From NCBI GenBank assembly GCA_949987705.1, contig OX465281.1:7294001-7358000 (forward strand): DNA of 64,000 nucleotides, given 5' to 3'. The notes under the pieces were generated by a model. That model did no database searches and was not told the origin of the DNA. It saw nothing but the letters and a program-made list of their open reading frames with translations. Source of the stretch: Thereva unica. Lineage: Eukaryota > Arthropoda > Insecta > Diptera > Therevidae. Positions 22,895 through 35,529 of the stretch are shown here, in pieces. The position numbers were made by a program, and so were the translations under genes. Position 1 is the stretch's first letter, and each line of letters begins with the position of its first letter.

Positions 22895-24105
22895 TCTAAT
22901 TCTCATTTTTTAAGGAAGGGTTGCGGGCAGTTCTGGAGTAGCTTGTTTTCCAGTTTCTTATTTCAAGCTGTCTTAAACTGTCCTTATCGTCGTCTATATA
23001 GCTTTTTCCGATCTGGTCTCCGTTTTTCTGACGATACTTTCTCCAGCACACCTCGACACAGCTTAGGAAACATTGTCGGGCCTACACTTCGACTCGGTGT
23101 ACTAGGACCGGAGAAGGTTACTTCTCCAGATCGAGTCCGGTAAAAAACTGCCGTAAATATTATGGGAAAGTTTATTTTAGAGACCGGCGAGAAAGTGTTT
23201 TTCTTTGATGAGCTTCTGCAAGGAAGCTTTCAGCCTTCAAAGAGAGAAAAACTTCTTTTAGGCCTGGGCCTTTTATATTTCATCCTAAAGTTTTTGGAGA
23301 GGGATTCTGGTAACGAATTTTCAGGATTACAACCAGATGTACAGGAACGGAAGAGCTATATTTCGGACTATCCCCAGATACTGAAACCACCAAAAAAGCT
23401 TTAACTAAGCCACAAACCTACAAATGGCTTAGTATTTCTGCAGCTCTACTACTGTTCTCATACCATCTGTAGGACGTTCTTGTTGGAGTGGCCCACTATC
23501 CCCTTCAGTTCGCTGGAGTCAGTTTGAAATATGCCGAGCAAAGGATAATCATATTCTGGCTGTTCTTCCTGTTTGTTAGGTTTTCTCTGAAAACTGAAAG
23601 AAGGACATAGCTAGTAGTTTTGCTAAAAACCAAATAGGACGACAGCTCAGGTAGTTAGCATCCCTGTTTCTCTATACCACGCACATTCTTGGGGTTCCTT
23701 GGTGTTGTGAACAAGCAGTTAACCCAGTTTGGAGCATTTCTCTGCCTTCAGAAACCGTACAACAACTACAGGTCATTTTTTCAGTTGCGTCAACGGCCTT
23801 AATGTTTTGGGAAAGGGTTTGGTTTTTTGTCGAAAGTTATTCTTCCACATAACATCTCAACAAAGAGGTCGCATTTATTGGCTGGTTTTGGTGCTACCAG
23901 CTTGGTGAAACCATGTTCTGGTTCAATAACACTGTTAGAAATATCTACAGAGCCTAATCTTTTTAAAGAATTTTGAGAGACCTTTCTCCTAAACTTCTTT
24001 GACCCCAATCTAGGTTTCCCGAGTAAAGTTAATTTAGTTGGTTAATTATCTTAAAAGCATACACATATCCGCACCTAGAACGCAAACGTATAAATGCGCA
24101 TGCAA
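22895..24105. other. Unidentified, possibly old mobile-element sequence
   Basis: Short frames at 22943-23143 and 23162-23404 (plus) and 23799-24008 (minus) have reasonable amino-acid composition but no recognisable domain. No boundaries or terminal repeats were found. Confidence 0.4.
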
Positions 24106-24109
24106 CACA

Positions 24110-24300
24110 GGTATGCACCCTCCCTCTACAAGCATCAACCTGAGGTTTGCACGCCTCTCTTACAGATATGAACTGTATATTCCTGAGTGACCCCATTCCA
24201 AATTCGAGTGTTTACCAAGCGGTCCTCCAACTAAGTACTAACCAAGCTCAAGGCTGCTTGACCTGCACAATCGAACGAGAACCCGTCGTGTGAGTACGAT
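24110..24300 (-). repeat. 5S rRNA-like dispersed repeat, copy 2
   Basis: The reverse complement of 24215-24300 is a diverged 5S rRNA. In plus orientation it reads ACCAAGCGGTCCTCCAACT, AAGTACTAACC, GGCTGCTTGACC, TCGAACGAGAACC, the exact block order of a 5S gene read backwards. The body continues through the same GGTATGCACCCTCCCTCTAC block seen in copies 1 and 3, reaching 24110. This is the best preserved match to the 5S internal control region in the window. Confidence 0.8.
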
Positions 24301-24974
24301 AAAAGCGGGTGGGGGGTTTTTTTTACTCGGGTCTTTCGCTAGTGAAAATGGAAGCTGGTTTGATATACTCGGTTTCCCAACTACAGAACTGACATTGTCC
24401 CATTAGTATAAGTGGAGCTCGGATATACCCCGGCTCGCTTTCGCCTTTCTGATTTTGGATGCAGACTTGACAGGCTGCAATGCCAGCCCGCAGCTTTGGC
24501 TTGCAGATCTTTAGCAGAGAAGATCGTTAGCGATGGGGCTAAATCTGTCCTTTGTTCCATGACGTTAAGTTTGGTAGGTATTGAAATTCCCCATTCTGCT
24601 TTAAATTTTCTCCCCATTTGAAATCAGAAAGCCTGAATTCTGTTATTCTCTGGGTAAACTTAAAACAAATTTTGTAGCAGGAGAAAACAATACATTCTTC
24701 CATCAAAAACCATACCTAAATTTCCTTAGCATCTGTATGTGGTGGAGAAAACCCTTTTTGTGTTTTAAAGCCTTACTTTGCGCATACGACGAATAAATAA
24801 AATGAGATCGGAATAACAATCATTTTCCTGATAAACCCAGCAAAACCTTCTCAGAATACAGAATTCGATTTCCAAATTAGCCCTTTATTGACGAGTTCAA
24901 AAGTTGCCCCGATGATTTTCATTAAGTGAACCCCTTAAACTTTTCAAGACCTATCAAACTTCCCCTAACCAACG

Positions 24975-25010
24975 TATAAAAGCCCTCCGCCGCCACATGC
25001 GACTTCACAA
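24975..25010 (+). promoter_or_regulatory. TATA box plus initiator-like site
   Basis: TATAAAAG at 24975-24982 is followed 32 bp downstream by TTCACA (A at 25007), the spacing expected of an arthropod TATA/initiator core promoter. The transcript would begin with a short leader and tiny frames only (an ATG at 24995 reads 20 codons). No adjacent gene was identified, so this may be coincidence. Confidence 0.25.
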
Positions 25011-25014
25011 GAAA

Positions 25015-27035
25015 ACTCGAGTCTTAACGGACAGCAGCACGGCAAGGGCCGCCCTCCTCTGATGTTTGCATTAATTCATAATTTTCTTTGAAAATAAATT
25101 TTATTTAAAAAAAAAAAATAAAGTAAAAAAATAAAATTTTGTAGAATGTATTTCTGGAAGCACACTCTTGACCCTGATAATCGCGCATTAAGCACCTTGA
25201 TCCTTAACCTTATTTTCCGGGATGGCAAAGAGGCGAGCACCTCTTCACCCCCTCGCGACTTGAAGATGAGCTTAATCACACAACTGGAAAATTTCCTAAC
25301 CTAAAAGCAGCACTCCAAGTTGTTATGCTAAGTGGATTTCCTTTGAGTTCTCGTCTTACACTTTTCACGGGGCAAAGGAGCAAAATATAGGAAAAAAATT
25401 CGCTCTTAATCACGGCAATGTTTTGAGGAGCAATCAGCTGAAGATTTCCTGCTTTGGCTGATTTTCTGCCGTGCTCGAAGCTACACTCATTTTCTATCGA
25501 ATCCACATAAAAAATGCTCGAGACTTCCGTCTTCAAAGGGAAAAGTGACGTCCTCCGGAGCCCCCTGCTTTCTCTGCCCCGTCAATGCACGACGTTTTTC
25601 GGCTCTTCTTGTCTTATCTTTTGCCTCGAGGAATCAGAAATGTCTCAGCAATTGATACACAAGCAAGAAGCTGACAAATGAGCTCTCTTTGGTTTCCCCG
25701 AGTCCTTCCGCTTTTCGGCGGGGGAGGAAGCGGAACAAGGACTTGCGAACATTGTTTTATTTTCGGAGAGTCTGTCTCCAGTTTAACATCCCTTCGGGCC
25801 CTTTTAAGGTTGAAACAAAATGTCTGATAAGGGAAAAATTTGAATTCACGATTTTTGAACAATGACGCCGGGGGAATTGGATGGTTTCTGAAATAGTTGT
25901 GATGGCATTGCTTTTGGTAGGGGGATGGGGCGGTGGAGGGGGTATGTACAGGTATTTGTGGGACCGAAATTTTTAGTAAAGAAAGAAACATTTCGAGAAG
26001 TCAACTAACGAGACTATGAGGTTTTTCCTGACAGGTGAACGTTATGGAGTATAAGGGAGTTCAGGTGGATCCTTGAATTGCTCATCCCCTTGGCAGGCAC
26101 TCTCAATTACTGTAAATTTTTGTTCCCGCTGTATTAAACGATGGAAAATCTAGACCAATGTTGTTAATTTTCTACTATGGAGTATCTGATCTTTTTTATG
26201 TTATTCATTGGCGTCCTTTTGAGTAGCCCTAAGGGTCAATTACCTACATCATTACTTTAAAAGATCGTCTTTGGCATTCTACCTTTATATGAACGGATTT
26301 AGGGACTAAAGCTGCTCCGTCTGTTACATCTCACGAACGCAACTTTTTCCCCTAGATTACATACATGATAGATCCTCACACTGCATACCGAACAAAGTGG
26401 TTAAGTTATCAGCTATGTTGGGTTTTCCTGTACCAAAGGAAACAGCTAAACTCTTTTTCTTACCAAACCTGAAAATGCCTTTAGGGGACCCAGCGTCTGT
26501 AGACACCGGTATGTCGCCTGAGTTGCATAGACAAGCTTTTTGACCGGGTGACCTGTACCAGAATACTCCCTAGCATCGAAATGGAAAGGAGCCTGTCGGG
26601 TAAGCAATTGGTCTTTAGAAATGATCATCGACTTATGCAGCCAGCTTGGTACTGGGCATCCGACTTAGATAAAAGTGACTGCTTGCTCATTGATAATACT
26701 CGACTACGCGTAAATCAAGCTAGGTACCCCTATTTTTTTTTATACGAGGGATTGACGAGAGTCTTACATCGGTCCAACTCCGGGGAATGTGTTCGATGGC
26801 CTGCCTAAGGCCATGCCTACGACAGGAAACACACCAACGGATGGGCACTCACACGGTAGTGCCAGCTTCCTACTGACTTAACTCACCCACAGTGGCGCTG
26901 CATGCAATAGGAGAGAAGTTACAGCTTTCGTGATAAGGAGAAGTGGGTTGACCCGGGGTCGGCTACTTTCGGCAGCATCCTCGCTAAGCGAAGTGACAGC
27001 GGCCGCTTCTCGCGGAAGGTGTAGCGCCAGTACTT
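25015..27035. other. Non-coding, nothing recognised
   Basis: Short overlapping frames, AT-rich parts at 25080-25150, no domain or repeat boundary. A 125-codon minus frame at 25614-25991 has a proline-rich middle but no recognisable similarity. Confidence 0.45.
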
Positions 27036-27039
27036 CATC

Positions 27040-27561
27040 AATGATGATGATGACCAGGAGGGGACCAAGGACGGAGCCTTGAGGGACTCTGCAGGTTATT
27101 AGGTACTTCGTAACTCCCTCATCTGACTCATAGTGTAGGGTCCTGGTAGACTAGACTTCCTGAAGCCAAAATTAGGAGGCATAACGGTCTGCAGGCCGAT
27201 GGATCCCCTGTGGGCTTACCAAGCTTCGGGATGAGCATAAGCTTTTCACGCTTCCATTGCTCAGGGAGCACTCCTTCCCTCAGACACGCTCTGAATACCT
27301 TGATGAACTCACCTGGTCTGGCTGCCAGCTTCAGCGCTTATATTCCATAAGGGCCTCGTCGAAATCTGCCGGTTGCCGCATCCTTGTCCTTTGGCAAATC
27401 CATCGACGCTTTTCATCATTCCACCAGAATTTCGATGGACGTCTTCGGTTTTTTGGGCCCAGAGACATAGACGCGTCACATGTCTGTTTTATCGCCGCGA
27501 TGATGCGTGCGACCTTTCCGTTAGCGTGTTCTGTCTGATCAATATTCTCCTGCATGATCAT
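27040..27561 (-). pseudogene. R1-type LINE fragment, endonuclease C-terminus to reverse transcriptase start
   Basis: The minus strand reads AAIKQTCDASMSLGPKNRRR followed by PSKFWWNDE, a motif typical of R1-clade ORF2 after the endonuclease. In other frames ACLREGVLPEQWKREKLMLI then PKLGKPTGDPSACRPLCLL follow, the beginning of the R1 reverse transcriptase. Frameshifts and loss of downstream blocks make it a pseudogene. An ORF1 relic of the same clade lies at 55020-55785. Confidence 0.75.
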
Positions 27562-27777
27562 CTCTTTAAACAGATTTTCATCTAACTTTTTTTGGACTTA
27601 TCCCGTGTTTATGGCGTGGTTTTGTTGCGTCCTTCCTGTTCTTCTTCTTGCACGAACGGTTATAGCGTGGTGGTCACTGTGCGTATTCGCCTTTGGAATG
27701 TGTTTTCACCGCCATTGTTTGCTAACACCACATTGTGCCACGAAAACGCTTCCGTTCGTGCCCAATATGGTCTAGAA

Positions 27778-28046
27778 GTTCTTTTATCAATAGAACAACT
27801 CGACTGTGGAATATTCTCCCACAGTCAATGTTTCCGAACTCGTACAACACCATAGAGCTCCAGCGTAAGTTTCATCAGTTCCATTTCCTTGAACACCCTC
27901 CAGACTCCCTCTAACCTTTCCCATTCCGCTCTATTCTTTAAACCAAACTTACTATTAGACATTGCACCATGACCTGAACGACATGACGGACTGGAAGTAT
28001 AAAGGGTGACTCCTAAGCTTGATTTTTTCATATAAAAGTCTCGTTA
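27778..28046 (+). pseudogene. LINE-A copy 2, 3' end
   Basis: A 5'-truncated LINE-A tail with NRTTRLWNILPQSMFPN-like coding at 27785-27840 and then 3' untranslated sequence containing GACATTGCACCATGACC and AAAGGGTGACTCCTAAGCTT near 28000-28020. It is closely parallel to copies at 22668-22890 and 37370-37630. Confidence 0.8.
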
Positions 28047-28049
28047 TTT

Positions 28050-30390
28050 CTGCGGAAACACAAACCCCAGTCAGTTACTTGCAAAAAACTAATAATATTT
28101 CGCAATAGTTAGTTTCAACCTGATGACACTACTCAGCGTAATGTGTCTTTCCAAGCTGCATTTCCTTCCACAAATCAGGAGCCGGTCTTAGTGACTTAAG
28201 TGTCCGTACGAGCTACGACCAGATGCATAGCAATCCTCAATATCGACCAACATATGTAGCTTTTTTGGAACTGGAGCTGATACAATGCCTGTACCGAGTG
28301 GTGCTGAGATGAACGGTACATATACAGAACTATACTTTCATGTAATCTTGCAAGGTACGGTGTGAGGTTTGCGGATTTTCTTACCCTACCCAATCAAGAA
28401 GGAAACGCCGCAATCTTTTGACAGGAGTCCATTCATTTTATTGTTCTTTTCATCCGTGTCAACGACCCAAGAATGCCGCTTGTAGTCCGGTTACATTTTG
28501 ACACATTCTTATTTTTGCTATAGGGTCGCAATTGACTATTGTGAATGTACGCCGGTCATTTGAGTAAACATATCATTAAAGTTCTCAAATATGTCTTAAC
28601 TTTATATATCCTATATCGGCTCTTGACTTTTTAGTGTCATATGTTCGACAACTCACCAATAAATTCCTCAATAACAAATCTACATTCTTGCACACGTAAC
28701 ATGAAAAATTAATTAAAAAATTACCAACATCGTCACTGGAAACTAGGAAATTAAATTAAGACTTTCATAATGAACTCCTGTAAATGTGTAACAGTAATAA
28801 CTTTGTGCCGTAACTAAACATTTGCCAGTATCGAACTACTTGCTCGTCTCAAACTTCATAATATCGAACACGATCGAAACTTTATTCGGTCGTCCTTCCA
28901 GGGGTAGCAAAGAGCTACTCAGCCATAACAAAGTTTCCTCCAGCTACTCATCTTTCCTGGTGCAACATAGACGAAGAAAGTTGCTATCAAAGGGCTGCAG
29001 GGACGGGGTTGGGATGCGGGTGAGAACAACTATTTTAATCTGATTGAAGCAATTAAAAAGTTTCGAGAACGGAAAAAAGTTTAATCAATCGAGCAGAAAA
29101 AAAATTGATAAGAATTTTAAAAGATAATATCTGGAGATTAAGAAGGGAAATCAAATGGTGGAAGGTATGGTAGAATATGGTCCTTTACAGTGTCGGATAA
29201 GTTTTTTCTTGTTTCGGATAAGAATGGATTTTATCGGGATTACTGAAATACAATTTTTTAGTTCTCTTGACGCATAGTTTTACGCGTTAGAGGACACCTC
29301 TGATTGTAAATAAACAACTGAAATCCTACTCGTCAACAAGGATTAAAAAATGTCCTTGAAATTCTATTTCCACTTAATTATTGCTTCGATACTTCAATTT
29401 CTCTCTCAAGCAACTCCTCTAAAAAACAAGTTCAACTAACAATAAGCACAGCTGCAACAGCCCAAGGCAAAAAAGGTGAAAGAGACCACCACCTCACAGC
29501 CCACTCTCAATATCTAAAAGCGTCCAGGTATCAAGATTGCAAGATTTATATTGTGCCACAGACCAACGTGATCTATTAGGAAATTTTATGACTCACGTAC
29601 GTAACTAATAGTGGAGCCACTAAACAACTTCTCACCCATGAAGACCAACTTTCCAGTTTCCAATGATATCATTAGGTGCACCGGAGTCCGGCGGGTAGGC
29701 CCGGGGACTGAGGCAACTAGCACCTATCAAGACGAAGGAGCCAAGGAATCGGCTCTGGAAGATCTCCAGCTTCCCTCCATGGCCAAGGCAAGGCAAGAAG
29801 TGGTGCAGAAGCGAAGTTCCTGCAGATTTGCCCATAAATCTGTCTGGGAGATTTGCTTTTGCATCATGGCCAGCGATGATGTTATCGGTGGTCAATAAAT
29901 CAGAGGCCGGCCGGCGCATTTCAATAAACAATAATCGGAGGCCGATGATATCCTCGAATTATGATCGTTTTGTTGATTGTGGGCATTGTGCCCGCATCAG
30001 TATCAGTGGGCATGAAATAGACGAAAACAGCAGTAATGTGATGTATGGCCATTTGGTGGTGCCCTATCGGTATTGATGGGCCTTTTTCTGTTATCTGCTT
30101 AGAAACTTCATTTAATTTGGGATGATTGATTAATTTGGAGATTTTTAGAGTGGGAATCCATTTTTTAAGGTGAATAACGAATTTATGAAGGGAAGATAAA
30201 ATATAGAAGAATGAAAGAACTGACAGCGCCAAAAGGCGTTTTTTTACACCCTCTCTCATTCACTGTTCCGGCGACAGAACGGGTGCTTCGGTTATCGAAC
30301 AGCAGCTAACTTCCTCGCGTCCTCCTGTAAGCATAGGAGTAAGGAATTCTTGTTATAAGAGAAGACAAAAAAATGGAAAGAAAGGAATCG
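28050..30390. other. Non-coding, nothing firmly recognised
   Basis: No domain in the short frames. Overlapping frames at 29611-29931 on both strands have balanced composition, but neither shows a family motif or splice sites that would make a case for an exon. Confidence 0.4.
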
Positions 30391-30394
30391 TGTC

Positions 30395-30475
30395 TTAGAG
30401 TGACTTCGAACCACAGACCTCTAAGATGGTAGTCGGACGCTGATTCTGGAGCTGCTCCGCTACAATCAACTTCCA
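30395..30475 (-). repeat. tRNA-like SINE head (degenerate)
   Basis: The minus strand reads GTAGCGGAGCAGCTCC, then CAGCGTCCGACTACCATC, then AGAGGTCTGTGGTTCGAAG, resembling the A box, anticodon arm and B box (GGTTCGANNCC) of a tRNA-derived SINE. A second B-box-like stretch with the same AGAGGTCTGTGGTTCGA string lies at 39361-39378 on the plus strand. Folding is imperfect, so a working tRNA gene is unlikely. Confidence 0.5.
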
Positions 30476-31087
30476 GTTCTATTTTGCAATATGGCGGTCT
30501 TTGTAATGTGCACGACCAATCTCACAAATTTCAAGCAGCAAAGTGCGTTCGCTGTTACTGTCGCGCTAATATGCTTGTCTAAAACCGCAATCATTTTCAG
30601 GAAAAGGGAATAGGCGATGGGTTTTTCCTTGTATGATATTTTCCTCACTTTGGGAATAAAGACCACTCTAGCCTGTCTATAGCACCTCAGAATACGGATG
30701 TATACTGATTCCAACAGCTGCCCGAAAAAGGACAGTCACCCATGGCAGAACTCCTCATTAGAATGGAAAAGCTAACTTGAACCGGAGGTTCTGGGTATCC
30801 GGAGTCCATCGTTCATAGTACGTTCATCCTTTCAGCACGTTTGTTTATAGTATATCTCCCAGACTGGCATTTTAAGAGGACGTGAGGTACGCTTTAAATC
30901 CTTTTCTCATAAGCGCCATATGAGGCAAAACTCATTGCAAATGAAATGGGGCAATCCCAATATCTCATTTACAGATTTTTTTCAACATGCTTTAAGCTTA
31001 AGCTTTACTTTTACTCATACAAAACTATAGTTTTTGTTGTTGCGTTGCTTCATATTTCTCGCAGCACCAAGAAGGTTGTCATTTAAA

Positions 31088-31195
31088 ATACACAGTAGAC
31101 CTGTTCTCGTTCGATTTTTGAGGTCAAGCAGCGTTGTACGTAATTCATACTCAGTTGGGGGACCCATTGGTAAAACGTCGATTGCATTTGAAAAT
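31088..31195 (+). repeat. 5S rRNA-like dispersed repeat, copy 5
   Basis: The plus strand carries CTGTTCTCGTTCGAT, GGTCAAGCAGCGTTG and GTTGGGGGACCCATTGG, the ordered 5S blocks in sense orientation. The non-5S tail that follows (AAAAC.TCG..TGCATTTG) matches the sequence after the 5S part in copies 1, 2 and 4. A frame on the opposite strand at 31015-31284 looks superficially protein-like but is just the complement of this repeat. Confidence 0.65.
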
Positions 31196-31809
31196 ATAAA
31201 GCTTTCAATATCGCCGCAGTTGTTACTAACATATCCACCTCGAAAGTTTTTCAGTACCTTTTTCAACTCGAGAACGGGTAGCAATCATTGGGGCAAAATA
31301 GGGCATTCGTCTTGGGACAAGGCGTTAGATGCTCATTGCAGACTCGACACGGCCCGACCAAGTCTTTAACCCACTATTTAGTTATTCTGTCGTGATGGTA
31401 GTTTTTCCTATGGTGATCATTAAGAAAGTCTTTATAATTCAAGTCAATCGTTCCCTAAATTCATTCGGGGCTCAACCCGAGTTAAATTTCTAAATTAACC
31501 TTTAGTTTACTTTATATCCTTGAAATTCTTTGAAGAGAAGCTTCCTAGCTGACTACCTTCTTTGGCGGCGCGCTTAGAATTAAAAGCGTTTTCCGAAATG
31601 AAATTTGTTTAAACCCCGTCCACGGTTAATCCAGCATCTCAGTGCTAATAAGTAGCTTCCCTCATCAATGCAAAGAGCTTCTGAGCCAATATTTCACAAC
31701 ATTGCGCAATCGAGTCAAGTTGAGCTCTACTTACACGAGGCAGTACATTTGTCCCTTTCATGATGTTTAAATGTACTGAGGCCTAAATTTTTTGAAATGT
31801 CCCTCTTAA

Positions 31810-31916
31810 AAATAGTGTTCTTCTTCTTATTCTTTGATCAGTTAGCTGGAGTTGTCTACGTCGCCGCAACGGATACGCTACTATCGATGCCGCTGGGTCT
31901 CGAACCCCATTCACGA
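31810..31916 (-). pseudogene. RTE-type LINE 3' tail
   Basis: The reverse complement matches the 3' end of the RTE relic at 7600-7707: GTTCGAGACCCAG, CAGCGTATCCGTTGCGG and CCAGCTAA..GATCAAAGAA appear in the same order. The tail ends in GAAGAAGAA. No coding region upstream is retained. Confidence 0.75.
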
Positions 31917-31939
31917 TCCCAAATAGTCCTATCGACATG

Positions 31940-33375
31940 CGACATGACTTCTCTGGAATTTATCCAGACTTTATCATGTTCACCCGAAAATGTGACTCAA
32001 GAATATCATCCGACTATCGTCCAGTAGCAATTACCTTCTCTCCAAACCCATAGAAACCATTATAAAGAAAAGGTTTACCTTTGAGGCTGACCTGGAGTGT
32101 AATCCGATCCTAGATGACAAACAGTAGGGCTTCAGACCAAAAATGTCTACAGGAGATTTTATTGTGTGTCTGACACCTCAACACCGATTTGGTGGCGATC
32201 CAATTCGGTTGCTCTGGATATCAGCCAGGCTTTTAATATAGTTTGGCTTTGTTAGCTTTACTCCAAGCGATCGGTATTGACTCACTTTTCAAGAACTGGA
32301 TCTAGGGTTTTCTTCCATCAAGGTAGTAATTGAATGGCATCAAATCTCAGCACTACACGATTTCTGCGGGTGTCCCACAGGGGTCAATTTTATCACCCGC
32401 TCCTTTTATAATCTTCATAAATAACCTATTCTCTGTGCTTTTCAACCCCCTTACAGGTTCGTGGGCAGTGGAACTCTATCTTACTCATACGCCTTCAATA
32501 TTGCAAGACAAGCACCTACAAGATATGCCATGACTCAATGAACAAGAACATTGAATCCATTCTGGATTGAATCTCTTCCAGAATCGTGTCGGCTTCAATG
32601 CCTTCAAAACAACGTACTACCTTATTTCGAATAATACCTTCAACATCACTCCATCCGTATCAGTGGAAGGGTTGACCCATCCCTTTACTTTTTAGGCATG
32701 GGCCAAAAACTTGCGATGGAATGACTGACATATTCTAAATCATAAAACAAATATCCTTATGGGGAGGATTTCTTTAAGACGGTGATTAGACTGTTCGTTC
32801 CTACGTACGTTCCTCATGAGCTTTTTAGATGAACGGGGAAGTGGAGATGAAGAAGGGCTTCATTCCCACTTCCATGTTTATCTAAAATCTCGTGAGGAAC
32901 GTACGTAGGAACGAACAGTCTAATCACCGTCTAAAGGTGCAAGTTTTTCTACCAGCTAGGTAGCAGCTCTGGTAAAATTCTACCGCATCTACCATAACGA
33001 CTGTTCCACCGAAATATATAATCTCCTGCCTTCACGGCGATGTTTTTCCCGCAACACAAGACTTGCCCATACGGCTCATCCTCACTATCTACAGCCCTTA
33101 TTTTCGCGCACACACCAGTTTAGTAATTCGTTCTTTTCGAGAACAACTCGACTATGGAACAACCTTCCACAGTCAGTTTTCGCAAACTCATATAACACCC
33201 AAGAGTTTAAACGCAAGGTTCATCTCCACCTCCTCAGACTCCCTTTAATCTGTTTTATTCTTTCTCTATCCTTCGAGCTAGGCTTACTACTAGACACCTG
33301 ACGTTGACGTGTAAGACATGACGGACTGGTAGTACAAAGGGTGACACCTGAGCTTAGACTTTCACATAAAAAAAA
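31940..33375 (+). pseudogene. LINE-A copy 3, reverse transcriptase to 3' end
   Basis: Longest LINE-A relic. DYRPVAIT and GFRPKMSTGD (31995-32160) are followed by QHYTISAGVPQGSILSP at 32345-32400, with IIFINNLFSVLF after it. The YADD block is lost in a small deletion. C-terminal sequence resumes after a MITE at 32778-32931 and reaches the 3' tail (AAAGGGTGACACCTGAGCTT then CACATAAAAAAAA) at about 33337-33372. Multiple stops and frameshifts are present. Confidence 0.8.
32778..32931. mobile_element. 154-bp palindromic MITE inside LINE-A
   Basis: Two arms of about 65 bp are inverted copies starting GACGGTGATTAGACTGTTCG and separated by a short A/G-rich loop near 32841-32866. The arms match almost perfectly in their outer 40 bp, including a central ACGTACGT palindrome. 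Flanks (TTAA left, TAAA right) do not give an unambiguous duplication. LINE-A sequence lies on both sides, so it is a later insertion. Confidence 0.75.
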
Positions 33376-33379
33376 TAAC

Positions 33380-34980
33380 TTAAAAAAAAAGCCCAGTGCA
33401 GTTCTCGGTACTACTCTCACAGTTCTGTAACTAAGTAGTTGTGAGGTATCTCTTTGTCCTCTTTAAATGAACTCAAAAAATTTCACAATTTCCAAAATAA
33501 CATATTCCCATCACCTTTTAAGAATTTTCCCAATTTCCTTGGCACATCATCAATTCGAGATAAGATCCTAGAAGCAACCTTTTTCGGGCCCCCGGAAATA
33601 TTTGCGAGCCGAGGAGGCGGCTTTCAAATTCAAATATTTCTGATTTTCTGATGAGCCATCAAAGCTATCAGACACCGAAGGCGCTCGCTGGGACATAACA
33701 AGACAAAAAGATGCTATCGGTGGCCTTTCATTTTCACAAACGTGCAGAATACGGATATAGCCGCACACTTCAGATCCAGTCGAAGGATCCTTTGCCGCCG
33801 AACAAAAAAACCACACCAACACACAATCTCTTTGTACGTGGCTGCGTATGGGTGTGTGTGCAGGGCTGCGTTGCCTGAACTGGCGAAACCCATTTTCAGA
33901 ACGGAAATCCTTATCTCACCTGTGCGTAAATATTTGCCAGCGGAGGCCCCCAGCAAGTCACTGGCAAGATACAGGAATATGAAATGCGATATTTATTCTG
34001 CTCCCAAGAATTTCTAAGAGGCTGAAATGATTTTGCTGCCTCCTTTCGCCTTTCTGGAGCCATCAGGAGCACTCACGTGGCTGCTATCACCTCCGGGAGA
34101 AGCTGAGGGAGTCTTGAATATGTTTGGTAAGAATACACACCGTTTTCTTTTTTTCTTCATCCTTGTGCCGAAGGAGTACACGGCTCCGCTTTGTGATAAA
34201 ACTTTCCCCGACAAAACTGAATGCAGACGACTCCTTCAAGTTGCTCCAGAACAGGATATACATCGTTCGCCGTACACCTCCGAGGAAAGTGGCTGTTATT
34301 GGGCTCCTTATGATGAGTGTAAGGTGTCAGTGGCAGAACGCTATAATTTTGAATGTTGGTTAGATACCGTCTTTCGCTTGTATCTACGAAAAAGTTTAAC
34401 CTACTAAAGTAGCACCACCAGGAAAAAAATCGAGACGAAAGAAAACATCTTAACATTTTATCTTTATAGATATGTCGAGGCATCTTGCGGAGCAGCGCCC
34501 ACCCGAAGGCGAGCTTCCTTAGTGAATATCACATCCTTAGTGGCATATTATTCCCAGTGCTTACCCACAGTCTTTTATACAGCCTCGTTAATATTCATGA
34601 CAGGGTGATAATGAATATTATAGTCTTTGCCACCAGATACGAAGCGCTCTGGCAAAAAATAACTCACCTGACCACAATCAGATATTCCTATAAAAATATC
34701 GTCACGTATTTTATCGTATTTCGTTTAGTTGTTATCGGGCAAATTTTTAATTTGCATTAATCGTGAGCGGACTGCGGAATTTTCGGTGGAAATTAATAAT
34801 AACGAATATTCGATCGGGCAGATAAGATGAGGCCCCAAACACCAGCGATTAAGATAGTTACCAAATATGGAGGAGCATCCTGGAAGTGAACCCGAGGATA
34901 TTTTCATAAAGGAAGGAAGTCTGTGATTTGATTTTAATTATTGGTGGCTCGAGACTGGAGACGATTACGTAGTGGGTGAC
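33380..34980. other. Non-coding, nothing recognised
   Basis: Overlapping short frames on both strands without domains, including a 126-codon plus frame at 34027-34407 that shows no family motif. The sequence looks unique within the window. Confidence 0.45.
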
Positions 34981-34983
34981 TTC

Positions 34984-35425
34984 GCTTGTGGCAGTTCTAA
35001 GTACTGGAATCACCCTTTGTACTACTCGGACCGTTGGCTGGTGACGCCATTATGCAATGTCTAGCAGTAAGTTTAGCTCGAGGGATACAATAAGTTTCAG
35101 GTTATGAGGAGTCAGAAGAATGTTGGAGGAGATGGCGGCGGAGGAGTTCGGAAAAGCAAACTGCGTGAGATTGTTCCACAGTCGGGTTGTCGTATTTATG
35201 AACGAATTATTGTTTGTAGAGTGCACGAAAAGGGCCATATAAGCAAAGATAATGAGTACATCGAGCTAGGAGTTGACGGGATAAGATAGAGCTAGAAGGG
35301 CGGAGTAGATTGATTGAATAGTCGCTATGATAGTAACTATGATAGAATTTTGTCCGATCTGCAACATTCTTATGATGGCTTAAAGGACCGATCGTAGTGC
35401 AATTTTTCTCGCTTCTACGCCAATG
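34984..35425 (-). pseudogene. LINE-A copy 4, 3' end
   Basis: The minus strand reads the LINE-A C-terminus (DRSFKPS.., NVADRTKFYHSYYHSDYS, then NNNSFINTTTRLWNNLTQ and FPNS). The 3' region follows with GACATTGCATAATGGCG and a diverged AAAGGGTGATTCCAGTACTT tail near 35000. The frame is broken several times. Confidence 0.8.
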
Positions 35426-35529
35426 TGATTTTTGAAGCCCCTCCCCAAATAAAATGGTATTCAAGCAAATACCGCACTTAGGATTTGTTTATCACAACAC
35501 GAGGAGCTTGAGACGATATAGGATGTGTA

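Noticed and set aside
29611..29931. Host protein-coding exon
   Set aside because: Frames on both strands have reasonable composition, but there is no recognisable domain, and neither splice sites nor start context give support.
31015..31284. Reverse-transcriptase-like frame on the minus strand
   Set aside because: At first it resembled a LINE fingers region, but the DNA is the complement of a 5S-like repeat shared with four other sites, which explains it better.
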